The notes under the pieces are model-generated. The model did not search any database and had not been told where the DNA came from. It saw only the letters and a program-made list of their open reading frames with translations. Positions 39,173 through 50,639 of a DNA stretch of 64,000 nucleotides are shown here, piece after piece. Position 1 is the first letter of the stretch. Every line of letters starts with the position of its first letter. Both the position numbers and the translations under genes were made by a program. This DNA is from Diphasiastrum complanatum (Eukaryota; Streptophyta; Lycopodiopsida; Lycopodiales; Lycopodiaceae). The stretch lies in contig CM055103.1 in NCBI GenBank assembly GCA_029204225.1, positions 40,899,368 to 40,963,367 of the forward strand, written 5' to 3'.

Positions 39173-40877
39173 TCTTCTGACAAATCAAAACATTATTGCA
39201 TGAATGAATAACAACATACTCACAAGAATGCATGTGGCAGGATAATAGAAAAAGACAAAACACAAAATAGACAAAGGTAGTCGAAAGTCAAAATCTATAA
39301 ATACAACATCAATACACATACTTGTTGACCATTGTAAGGTAGTTGCAACAATGGTTCAATAATCTAAAAAGCATAAGTTCACACTGCCTCTTCAATGAGT
39401 GTGAGTGGCACTATTTAACACCAACAGTGAAACTATTCTTTCCATCTCTACTTCATCAATGATTCAACTTACATTGCGACTTCCTTTCTTTGTCCAATCA
39501 GCATCAACAGTTGCACCATTGTGATAGTCTTCTCAATCACAATGTTCATAGGTTTAGGGTCTATCAACCACAATAGTCGAAAAGTTCTTGCAACTCAAAT
39601 AACCTGCAAAGTTCTATGAAAAACCTGCAACAACAGATAACCAGCAATGATGATTAAATGATAATGATTCATATTATGACTTGAAAGTATCAACATTAAG
39701 TGTACGAGGTATTCGTAGAACTTACAACTTTGAGTTCTTTAGTACAATAATCAGCTCTTTCAATACTTTCCTTGCTTGTCGCGCTTGTTTCAAGCTCATT
39801 GAAGAAGAACCAAGTTGTTGTTTATCCCCATCACCTACGCTCCCAAAAGATTTTTGTTTTCACAAAAGACAGACAAATAATCCAAGCCATGAAAGTTGTC
39901 AGAAAATGCTATCATGCTAATGCTATCAAACATATAAGCATTCTCCTACATCTTCTAAAAGCACACCTCAAGTCAGGCACTTCAGGATTCAGGATTCTAA
40001 AGTTCCAAGCCAACTGCTTGTTCAAAGAGTGAACAAAGTCAAAATACATGGAGGACATACAAGTGAAGCACAAGACACGTCTACAAACTATAATTTTAGA
40101 GGCATTGTAATGGCTCTCTAGTTAGCATAGGCATCATGTGGTTGGATTTTGACTATAGACAAATATTCTTGTCAAAATATATATCACAAAAAATTCTAAA
40201 GAGTTGAATTTGGTAACATGTGTATTATTAAAAAAAAAATTTGTGAGTATGTAGATATAAGATCCCTTATTGCTCTTGATATATGAAAAGTTGCAGAATT
40301 TAACTAGAAGAAGTGCAAAATTTGCTAAGCCTATATGACCTCTCTAGTGAGAATTATGAGCCTCGAAGGCCTCACTGCAAGTCAACTGATGGATGTGAGA
40401 AAGCTTGAGCCCCTAGGTCCTCAGTTTTGACTTTTGATAGGGACACAATAACATGATGATGCATCAATTGACCATATCAACTACGGAAATAGAAGACTCG
40501 TCTGCCACAAACAAAAGCAATCTGTCATATGTAATTGTTACAATTGCAAAAATTTAGAAAACCCAATACAACATTCATATTTATCAATGTTTTTGGGTTG
40601 AATTGTGAACATTTCACAAAACACAATACAACATTGACATAGTGGATTGTTTTAGAGTTACCTTAATACCTCACTGAGCACCATGAAGCTAATAACATAG
40701 AAGGTGATAGCAGCAATAGCAGCAACTATGCGCACTTCTTAATGCACTTCCGTTTCAGAAAGCAGATTTTCTAAAGTCATCTATGACAAACAACAATAAA
40801 AGATATTACCTTTGTAATAGTTGAGCTATTGTGGGCTTCATTGGAGTTGTTCTAGGGAGCTTAAGTGAAGCACCTGC
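38958..40877. other. No gene recognised; contains (AC)n at 39139-39172
   Basis: AT-rich text with an AC dinucleotide tract (39139-39172). Short ORFs at 39.68-40.03 kb have no recognisable domain. Confidence 0.5.
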
Positions 40878-41010
40878 AAAAACAGCCAACTGAGAAAAAA
40901 CAGTCAACTAAAAACACATCAAACTAAGAAAAAATAGCCAACTAAGAAAAAACAGCCAACTGAAAACAACCAACTAGGAAAAAACAAAAAACAGCCTGCT
41001 GAAAAAGCAA
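40878..41010. repeat. Degenerate tandem repeat, about 18-20 bp
   Basis: The word ACAGCCAACTGAGAAAAA and variants recur about six times with drift in spacing. Confidence 0.75.
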
Positions 41011-42570
41011 TCAAAAGGTATACAGAATTTCAAACAAATTGAACTTGGCATAAATGGCACTACATTATAACTCTTACCAAGAATTGAATGATCACCAACC
41101 ACCTACTTGAACCCCGACTACATCGTGCTACAACATACATCGACATGGAGTTTGTAAAGGCCTTTGCAAGATTTTACTTATAGTTGGAAGTCAACAAGTG
41201 TACCACCAAAAAATTTGCTGCCACTCTATTTCTGCGTTGCAACTCACAAGCACTCAAAAAATGCAGCCAATATTAAATCAATCAAGCTCTTGAAAAGCAA
41301 TAGATCTTAAATGCATGATACAAATCATTTTCATGTTCAATCTATAGCTGATTAGCTTCCCTCCAAAAAACAAAATTTAAAAAGTAATTATATAAACATT
41401 GCCTTGACACACAATATTGCAAAAGTACAACACTTTATAGGGTTTCCTTGAAATATGGTTGGACTTTTATCACAGTTATCACAAAACTTTATATCAAAAT
41501 TTTACATGATACAAAATGGTTTTTAGTTTAATTGGTTGGTACTTGGTACCTTTCCTATATCTCAAAATTATGATACTATGTTGCAAAAGTCCTGCATTTC
41601 AAGAGGAACATGCAACATACATCATTCTACACAAAAATTACATTGAGAACTAAGTTTAAGAGAAATCCTCCTCTTCAAACATTCTTGCATCTGCAATAAG
41701 GTCCTCTTTGTCATCAATCAAAATTTCCTCTGATATGCCAAGTCGACATCACTGCAAGCTGGTTATAATTACAGCAATGCTGAAGATGCGTATCAGGTCT
41801 AGACTTGCATCACCAAAATCCATAATTTCAAATTTAGCAGACAATAAACTCAAACAGTTTCTATAGAACCCATGCACTCCTATAGTGGCATGTGGAGTTA
41901 CACATGGTATGTAATGGTTGCATGCATGTAGAGGGTCTATCAATTGGATTTAGATTAAGACCAGATTTCATGGGGATTACATGTCATCATGCATAGACTA
42001 TCATAGACCATATCTATATGTAGAAACTTGACCTTCTACCACAAAGAATTCTTGAGTTCTTGTCTCCGTTCTGTATCTTCTATTCACATATTGTGGCTTG
42101 GAATTGAGATTTAAGTGGCTAATTTTAGGCCTCTACTTGATTGAGTACTTTGGCTCCAGTATCTCCTTTCACATTAGGAGAAATATGGGCTCAAAATGGG
42201 CCCTTTAAGAAATTTCACTCTAGAGAGAGGTTACATAGAGAGAGAATGCAAACCGATAACTTTTGGTCATCATTTTTTGAGTTTTCGGCCTTGCCCAACG
42301 TTTAAATAGCATGGTTAACTTCAGACAATAGTTAGTTAAGCATGAGATGTAATAACTTCTCTTCATGCTCGTTCCAAAATTCGGGACTAGAGCTTTAAGA
42401 GTGAAAATCTTGGGGTGCTCAATGCAAAAACTGAAGCAGGAGAGGCAGAACTTTTGAAATCACTGTATGCTTATAGTGAAATATGAGGCGGGATGATTTT
42501 TCAATGCGACATAAACATTACAAAAGTAAGGAATGCTAGATCTATTCATATTGATTTACTATAGTTTGAT
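41011..42570. other. No gene recognised; left flank of element 1
   Basis: Only short ORFs. The left terminus of the downstream multi-gene element must lie somewhere here or just before 42.58 kb, but I could not find an inverted repeat or target duplication by eye. Confidence 0.45.
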
Positions 42571-42578
42571 TCATTTAC

Positions 42579-45270
42579 ATGATTGTAGCTTTGACAATGG
42601 CAATTTTCCTTTTGCATGTTGCTCTTCCGATGGAATGCACTCCAATTATTAAGGAAAATGCGAAAGTTGTAGAGAATACTGCTACAATAGTCAGAGAATT
42701 GAGAATGAATAATCATATGGATATAGATTTGTGGGTGGATGGATCAATTTATCCTAATGATCCAGCTACCAATTTGTGTCCAGATTTTAAGTCCGTAACT
42801 CATCTTCTCAGATATGTATGTGAAGGAAATAGCGGATTTCTTGGATATTGTCAAAGGTTGCGTGATATTGGAATGCATAGCATATCTTGTCTTAATCAAC
42901 AATTACAGTTTGCTAATCAACAATTGCAACGTGCAAATCAACAATTACTTCATTATGTGCAACACACTAGTGTTGAAAACAATGCACTCAAGAATGCTAT
43001 GTCAGAGTTGAATGCTACTATCACTACTCTTCGGGGATCAAACGAAGAAATGTTAGAATCCATGGAAAAGTTGCTTTCCGAGAGTTTAAAATATGTTGTT
43101 GATATAAAAGTTATAAAAAGGCAATGATGAAGAGAAAAAGAAAGAGAGTACCGATGAAGAATATTGATGACTTATCTACACATAGCGGCAATCAGAAAAA
43201 AAAAATTCGAGCATTCAAGTATGTTGTCATATAAACTGTTTATTTGATTTGTGTATGTCATTCAAGTTTGATTTGCACTTGATAACATGGATTATTTATT
43301 TATTAAACATAATTTGAGTTTCATATGTTTGCTGCAGATCATGTTTGGTGGCAAAAAACTATTTAACAGATCGTTCATGCATTGGATCATCTTTAAGTCA
43401 TGTTTTACCCAAAAAAATCAACAAAGAAAATGATAAAAAAATGTTCGGTTTGAAAAAATGAAAAATGAAATTGTAGATACTGTTTTGATTAAGGTTCAAT
43501 CATACTTGGATACGAATGTGATACAAGGTGCATGTAATGTATCTGGAATTAGCAAAAATACTTATTCTACATTTTTTAGAATAGTTAAAGAAGCTCTTTC
43601 CCAAGTGATGGTGAAGAAAATTTATCTTCCACATCCATATTGGGTAAGATTAGCTAGAAATTTTTATAATGACGGAATGTTCAAAGTAGTTGGCCAACCA
43701 CTTCATATAACTGAATTATACATATCAGAATATGGTGAGCTCAATTACAATGATTGCAATAATATTTTTCTTGATATTGAAAATGTTCTAAAATACATTA
43801 TTTGATTCTATAAACTAGACGAACATCAAGTAAATGGAAAGATCATTATTGTAATAAAATTGGATGAATCTAAAATCATCAAGGGTCAGAAGTTGGAACG
43901 AGTGAGTGTCACTTTGATGAACAAAATTTCAGATACAAATGATCGAACATTTAGTGTTCAATCAGAAATTCACATATGGTGGTTGGCGGCATTCCAGATA
44001 TACATTTCAATTTTCATTTAGAATATCTTTATTAATAATTCATACCTTGTCAGTTTTTATTAATATGTCATGCATTACTTGTTTCTCTACAGGTCTTGAA
44101 AGAGGACCATAAAAATACTTTCATGGATATTTTCAAAAACAAATTATGCCAAAGAGACATTTGAGGGTGAGAAATTTATAGTCGAAAACCATGGAAGTTT
44201 TCAAATTCAATGGCACCTTGCAGGGGATTTGAAAATATTAAAATGTATGTATAATGTCTCTCATGGGGCAACATCAAGGCATCTATGTCTTTATTGCATG
44301 AAGGATCGCTACAATATGAATTTGGGACGATCAACAAACACTGGCCCAACACGAGAAGCTACGATCCAAATATGAAAAGTGTTATGCCAATTCCATTAAA
44401 ATATGTTCACATATGCACATTGCATGCTGAGGTTTGTATTATTGAAAAGCTGATTTACCTGCATATTCTACTAGCATGGAATCATAAATCGGAGTTTGTG
44501 GCTAAAGCAGTAATTAAGAGGTTGGAAATAGTTCTGTCAAATGCGAGACTACATAAAAGGAATGTCACGATTGAAAAAAGTGACATACTCTCCGGGAAAA
44601 AAGGAAACGTTCCTAATAAGCCATCAATTATTGCTAAAACAAGGAGATTCTTATCCAATCACACATGCAAAGAATCAAGTGTCACATAGAAATTTGGAGA
44701 GAAAGTGTTCAAGCCACACGAACACTAGAAGGAAGTAATCGAGTGGAAAAGGGACAAGTGTGGACCAACTTAGACAAACTCATAGGTGTTGTCAGGAAAG
44801 AAAACCTATCATTAGAAGATATGAGAACTTTGCAAAATCATTGCACCACATTTGTAAAATCTGTACATGATTGTTGGAGAAAAGACAACGTTACTCATTA
44901 CATGGTGCTAATCTATATCATTATCTGGTACTTTTCTCATTCAAGCTTATATTATTTTTCTACTGATGTAACTAATCAAAACTATTGTTTGTAGCACATC
45001 CTTCTTCATCATGCAACTTATTTTGCAAAGGAATATGGGAGCTTAAGTATCTAGTCATCACAAGGCATGGAAAAATCTCATTGGCAAGCAAGGGGAGCAT
45101 TTCATAGAGCAACAAATCATGGAGGACACAATTCAAGAAATAAATATTTAGTTCAACTTTTTCAGTGGTTTTATAGAAGAGCACAATTTAGATATCAAGC
45201 TAAAAACTCGCCAAGTATTATGATATTTCGAAAGACATTCAAATTCATAACAAAAGAGAGATCCTTGTAA
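42579..45270 (+). pseudogene. Transposase-like gene of element 1, four exons
   Basis: Proposed exons: 42579-43218, 43338-43997, 44093-44904 and 44995-45270. Exon 1 encodes DLWVDGSIYPNDPAT, a SVTHLLRYVCEGNSGFLGYC block and a Gln-rich coiled coil. Exon 2 has IQGACNVSGISKNTY and, past a stop at 43802, VNGKIIIVIKLDES (candidate catalytic Asp) and a terminal WWLAAFQ. Exon 3 has WHLAGDLKILKCMYNVSHGA followed by a CLYC pair. Exon 4 has SSQGMEKSHWQARGAFHRAT. The GDLK-CxxC and EKSH blocks resemble some DDE/RNase H-fold transposases, but no family was matched. Damage includes stops, frameshifts near 43.13, 43.46, 44.16 and 44.33 kb, and a lost GT at the exon 2 donor (CAGAT). Confidence 0.6.
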
Positions 45271-46733
45271 ATTCTAAATTTTTTCTCTTGCTCATGTCAA
45301 TGTAACCCGAATAAAAGGCCATTGCAGATGATCTTTTTGTAGTCTCATTGGGAGTATAACCCAATATCTTAATAGCCAAATCTCTTTTCACAAAAATTAT
45401 TTTATATGTTCCTCTTGCGTACTTATGGCCTCCTAAACAAACTGATAATGATTTGATGGCCATAATGACAGTGGTTGCATATGGATTAAAAGATGAATGA
45501 TATACACAAATCTCATTATTTTGAAAGTGTTTCAAATAATGAGATAGAGACACATCTTTTCTCTCGGCTGATACACCACAGACGCCTCCATGTCTCATAC
45601 CAAAGGCATCTATTTCAATAGCATCCTGTAAACGAGAAAAATAAATAAATTTAGAATTATACATAACACTGCAAACTCAATAAGAAAACTGAACAATATC
45701 AATACCAATATAATATCTACGTACCAAATCATAATCATCTTAATCAATGACGTTTGCTCTGCTAATGTCATGTCCTCCAATGGCCTCTACATTTCTAGAG
45801 GAGATATATCTAGGCCTTGGGGGATATTTTTTTTGGGAATTCCAAAAATTCCTCCTCTGTAGGCAAAGTTTTTTCATAGGCTTTAGATTTTTCAATCATG
45901 GCCTCCAAGGCCTCATTGCCAGATTTCCAATTGCCATCTTTATCATAATCTATCTCACTTTCAAGGTCATCATATGAGTGTAAAAAAACCTCAAATAAAT
46001 TTTGAGCAAAAATTGAGAGGATTTCATCTTCTCTCAAATTCAAAACATCTTCTATATCATTAAATGAAATATAACTTTCATTATTTATAAAATATAAGCG
46101 AACATCGAGTAGAGTTAATTGATTAACAGGAGATGCAGATGGAAGAGAATCAGAGAGGATTATAGAACGAGGGAGAGTTTTTTGATAATCTGAAATCATA
46201 GATGCTTCAGTCTCAACCCCTATATCAGTATCTGAATCATCTACATCAACTGGAGCAGGTGCAGATGCTTCGATCAATGGAACAGTTGAAGATTCAACAG
46301 ACTCATCATCTAGAATTTCAGCATATATGTAAAAGACAATTGCCACTCCTTTGATAAGAAGGCCACATATTCTTTTGTGGATATCACAATATATATTACT
46401 TTTGAAATGGTCATGCAGGTTAGAGTATTTTCTATTGTGTTTATACTTAGAGGATGGTTGGGAATGCACAAGGCCCTAAAAATGAACGAAACAAAAACTA
46501 TCTATATCCAAAACAGGAGTACTAATAAACTGAGAAAAATAATCAAGATAAGATATTAAATTATAATGATTCTCATAAACTAGTTTATTGATATCGAAGG
46601 GAGCAAAAAAAATACTAGCAAAATACTCTAATTTCTCAGATGGAATGTCACTGGCATTAAAAAAATTCAGAAGTTTGTTATCTGAAGACATGGAGGAACT
46701 AGCCATATTCGAGGAATGAACAAGAGTGCACAC
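45245..46733 (-). pseudogene. Gene X of element 1, unknown function, reverse strand
   Basis: Reverse frames 46733-46476, 46469-45810 and 45664-45245. The first matches the N-terminus of the element 2 gene (LDYFxxF, then SxPVxxI). The second is acidic in the middle and ends with a conserved block, ESYISFNDIEDVLNLREDEIL. The third has NEICVYHSSFNP and KIIFVKRDLAIKILGYT. The intron between 45724 and about 45629 matches one in element 2. It contains stops and frameshifts. VKRDLAIKILGY recalls the start of BRO-N-type domains, but that is only a visual likeness. It is convergent with the transposase gene, the 3' ends meeting at about 45.25 kb. Confidence 0.55.
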
Positions 46734-47721
46734 GTTGATCCGATATTGTTAGGACAAGATTAAAATTTGTCGCGAGCACACTTCAAAATTGGCTGATATC
46801 AATCTAGCGCGCCTGAATGAATCCTACCATACACTGTTTGGGAAGGCGTGCATCGATTCGATATCGCAAGATAGAAAGAAAACAAAAGACTAGTGAGTTC
46901 AAAATAAAAGATCACAGAATCGAAATATGGCAAGTGGTGTCCATATTTATAGCCAATTCTTGTTGATCATAGCCATACATTTGTCAAATAACGAATTGAG
47001 AAACACAACCTATATTTATCCACCAATCAAAGTGAGATTTGGTAGACTCTTCATACTGTTAAAAGTTACGCAGAATCTATCGAGTCAAGTTCTGATCATT
47101 CATATTCCGTCCAATATCAGTTCAGCGCGCGAAAATAGCACCTCTGGTTTTCACATGCTGTATATGCGCGTCGATTAGCTATCGGGTGAAATACTGGCTT
47201 TTGGAATTTTCGAAAATCATAATGATTGGATATAAAAAAGGTCAGATATTTATAACTTAACCTTGTCAATTTCAGCAATAAATTGTAGATGTGACCATAT
47301 TTTTGTAGATGTGACCATATTTTAGTTTAAGTTAGTTCTGGTTTATTCAATATCGGCTAATCATTTTGATGATAGATGGATATTTAGTTTGATTTGATTG
47401 ACAAGCCTCGGAGTAATTATCATCGTAATTCGAACCTCGGACATCCAACCCACCACGTTTGCAATCATTTTGGATTTTCTCTATATATACTGATGGACGA
47501 CGCTGAATTTTTTTTGTTTAAAGTTCTTGCAGTTCTCTAAATCCATGCGATTTCGATTCAGCGCGCTCGAAACAAACTTCCTACGATCCGCTATTACTCG
47601 CGCGCGTCCATCCGCTAATAGCTATCAGTTTGGTTGAGCTCAGGTATCGGTTCGATGCGCTTGACCTGACTTCTGATCTTGGGTTTTCCTTCATCGCACG
47701 CTGCTCTGATATTGGACATTA
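46734..47721. promoter_or_regulatory. Divergent intergenic region with recurrent GATATCGG/GCGC motif
   Basis: Non-coding DNA between gene X and the H3/Ulp1 gene. Motif copies in both orientations include 46728-46747, 46794-46812, 46846-46866, 47111-47131 and 47643-47660. Partial forms lie at 47166-47186 and 47547-47570. The consensus, read by eye, is ATATCGGWTCRACGYGC. Local GCGC density is well above the surrounding AT-rich DNA. Confidence 0.65.
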
Positions 47722-48193
47722 ATGGTGCGGACCAAGCAAACAGCACCGCCACCCTGGTGGAATACCAATCTCAGGAGCGTGTCAGGGAAATCCGCCACCA
47801 CCATCTCGTCCACCACCACCTCCTCCTAGGCCAAGGGGGAGAAGAAGAGACCCACCTTGGCTCAAAGATATTCGGAAGCTATAGAAGACAAATAATCTTC
47901 TGATTTCAAAAGCTCACATATAGGGATCCATCAGAGACGTTACAAGAAGTCTATTTGCACATGTGAGATGGATGATAATGATAATTGAGGCATTGCACAC
48001 TACATATGAGGATTTTCAGGTGAAATTTTTTTCAAATACTGTTGTTGCAGTTGTCCATGCCAAGAGGGTGACCATCATGCCTAAGGATTTCAACATTGTG
48101 TTCAGGCTTCGGGACACATATGACAAATATGTAGAATACTTTAGACCTACTCCCTCCTCTCCTCCAAAACAATATTTAGAGAGGAGAAAATGA
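47722..48193 (+). pseudogene. Divergent histone H3-like domain in transposon
   Basis: Frame 1 starts at 47722 with MVRTKQTA, where H3 starts MARTKQTA. After a frame change the core runs from 47861: LKDIRKL, then a stop (47882), KTNNLLI, a second stop (47921), IRDVT, a W in RW, EAL, YEDF and an exact HAKRVTIMPKD followed by FNIVFRLR. From L48 to R131 it aligns to H3 without gaps, about one third identical by hand. The tail-to-core spacing is 136 nt against 141 in H3. EDF, KDF and RW are reminiscent of plant CENH3, but loop 1 has H3 length. The frame stays open past the H3 end to 48193 towards a Ulp1-like part. As written it is a pseudogene. Confidence 0.8.
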
Positions 48194-49178
48194 AAGCAAT
48201 CTCAACCATCCCGGCTTGTCAGAGCGGGAGTGTTTCAAAGAAGAGGAGGTCTCTTGACCCTCCAAATAAAATGAGGGATTTTTCCAAGCCATCTCCTCTG
48301 GATGAGATTCTTTCTTCTAGGCATTCTCCTCCCAATTTTCCTCCTAAGTCTCCTTCTTCTCCTCCCAAAACTCCATCTTTACCTTCTCCTGCTAAATCTC
48401 TCTCCTAATAAATCTCCTCCTCCTACCCCCATAAATTTTAGTTCCCCTCCTCTTGTTCTAGGAAATGATTTAAATGACTTTGTTAATGTAAAGGTAGAAT
48501 CAATTTTGAATGACAATTCTTTTTCTGGTTTATCTGTATTACTTCCGTCACCCCTTGCACTTGCCTTTGTAAATACTCCTCAATATGTACATTATGACCA
48601 ATTGTTAAACACGTATCTTAAAGCTTTAGATACAGGTGAATTAGAAAGTAGGGATAAAATGTTAGGTGACAATGTAGGAGGTGGGGCCATTCAATACTAG
48701 ATGGAGTTTCTCCAGACCCCATTGTTTATAGATGTAGCATTGTTTCCCCTTCAATTCATGGCTACATTTTATTTCCCTGATTTCAAAAGTCTGCACGATG
48801 ATATGCTCCAATACGTCAGTTTGGGGACTCCAATTCTTGTGATGTCATACATAACAAAGTAAGTGTCTTTTTTTCAGATTTTTTTTTTTGAAATTTTCAT
48901 ATGAATTTTGATTTCACATTGATTCTCATAAATTTATTGTTTTCTGATTGTAGTGATCATTGGAGCTTATGTGTGTTGTCCTTATACGTCAATGATGAGG
49001 GTGTGTGTCCAGTTTGTTTAAAGATGAACTCTATTACACACATACACAAAATTGCCAGGAGCCATATCCAGAAAATACTGGAACTCTTTCTAGTACCAAA
49101 TGCAAAAGCATATATGAAGCTAAAAATTGTTGATGCAGAGGTAAAAATTTATCAATATCGGTTCGACGCGCCCTTGTA
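48194..49178 (+). pseudogene. Pro-rich linker and Ulp1/C48-like protease, element 1
   Basis: A basic KKRRSLDPPNK patch (about 48240-48275, possible nuclear signal) and a Ser/Pro-rich linker precede the frame 48302-48858, interrupted by TAG at 48698. This frame ends ILVMSYIT and splices (donor 48859, acceptor 48953) to an exon giving NDHWSLCVL. Ulp1/SENP proteases, which cut SUMO-like tags, show a hydrophobic strand followed by HWxL at this place, so H is the candidate catalytic His. The next expected Asp seems replaced by Asn (MNS). No catalytic Cys block (DCG) was found before the frame ends at 49178. It looks like a truncated or dead protease. Confidence 0.6.
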
Positions 49179-49311
49179 GTTATTGTTTGATTTCTTTTCA
49201 TAATGTGTGCACTGATCCGATATTCAAACAATATATTTTGGATATCGGTCTCACATGCGCATGTCTCCGTTGTAGATTTAATTATAACATCCTGCACGTT
49301 GATCCGATATC
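49154..49311. promoter_or_regulatory. Right-side cluster of recurrent motif copies
   Basis: Copies at 49154-49171 (AATATCGGTTCGACGCGC), 49207-49224 (reverse), 49240-49260 (partial) and 49294-49311 (reverse, GCACGTTGATCCGATATC). The reverse copy at 46728 shares CACGTTGATCCGATAT with the last one. Confidence 0.65.
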
Positions 49312-49359
49312 TCATAATGTTAAAATCTGGATTCTGTAGTCCTCCCACTAGGTTGATTC

Positions 49360-49965
<606 letters not shown>

Positions 49966-49967
49966 AG

Positions 49968-49980
49968 TGGTATCAGAGCT
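49968..49980 (+). promoter_or_regulatory. Copia primer binding site
   Basis: TGGTATCAGAGCT, complementary to initiator methionine tRNA, directly follows the LTR. Confidence 0.9.
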
Positions 49981-50011
49981 GATAAATTCACAATTCGTCT
50001 GATCCCACAGA

Positions 50012-50458
50012 GTGATATCAGAGCCCACAAAGAGCTATCACATTGACTATGATGGCCCTATTTGTCCAGCTGTCCGTGGCTCCCAAGCTCGCTATATCAT
50101 TGTATCTACTGACTACTTGACGAAATGGGTAGAGCCAAAGCGGCTCTCCCATTCACCCATCGTTGTTTCCACCATTGCAGCTCTAACTACTTCCATTGTC
50201 ACTCATGTTCTCACCACCATCTCCACCACCGCTGTTCCACCCATCACCACCATCTTTGTCACCAAACCTCTCCCACCACCCATCATAACTTTGCCACCTT
50301 CGGCCAGCCGGGACTCTCAGGCTCTGGGCTGTTGGACTGCCTTATCCGGCCTCCAGTGGCAACTTCACCAGATGCTCAATGAAAGAGCTACTGAGCAATC
50401 TCGAGGCCAATTGGTGGCAGGGCAAACACTACAAGCCTTGAATAATCAGGACACGTAG
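50012..50458 (+). pseudogene. Gypsy integrase fragment fused to low-complexity ORF
   Basis: The 148-residue frame begins with a copia leader but reads HIDYDGPICP and ARYIIVSTDYLTKWVEPKRL, which is the core start of a Ty3/gypsy integrase (GPI... YIIVxxDYxTKWxEA). It then turns to Thr/Pro-rich text and a Gln-rich end. There is no second catalytic Asp or Glu. It is a scrap of gypsy DNA placed next to a copia primer site. Confidence 0.7.
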
Positions 50459-50639
50459 TTGAAATGAGAGCAGGAAAAAGAGAGGAATGAGAGCTAAGCA
50501 GTGGTCCACCAGTTGATAGGCCAGCAAAAAAAAATAGAGCAAGTAGCTCAACAATACCAACAGCTTGTGTCCAAACTTCAGACCGAACTAGACAATCAAC
50601 ATGGTAAATAATAAGATGCATGTTTTCTTGTCCATAAAG
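50459..50639. other. Spacer, no gene
   Basis: Gln-rich coding-like remnant without a clear frame. Confidence 0.4.

Larger units (their letters stand above)
42579..49311 (+). mobile_element. Multi-gene DNA-transposon-like element, copy 1
   Basis: Three gene blocks: a forward spliced transposase-like gene (42579-45270), a convergent reverse gene X (46733-45245) and, divergent from it, a forward H3-like/Ulp1-like gene (47722-49178). All blocks except the H3 part have counterparts in the same order and orientation at 57962-62740. Recurrent motif copies sit at 46728-47660 and 49154-49311. Borders are approximate; the outermost recurrent motif was used for the right edge. The class is inferred; the retained introns speak against a retrotransposon. 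Confidence 0.65.

Noticed and set aside
47679-47903. 74-residue His-rich ORF at 47679 as the gene start
   Set aside because: It overlaps the H3 tail and core in another frame and has no counterpart; likely a shadow.
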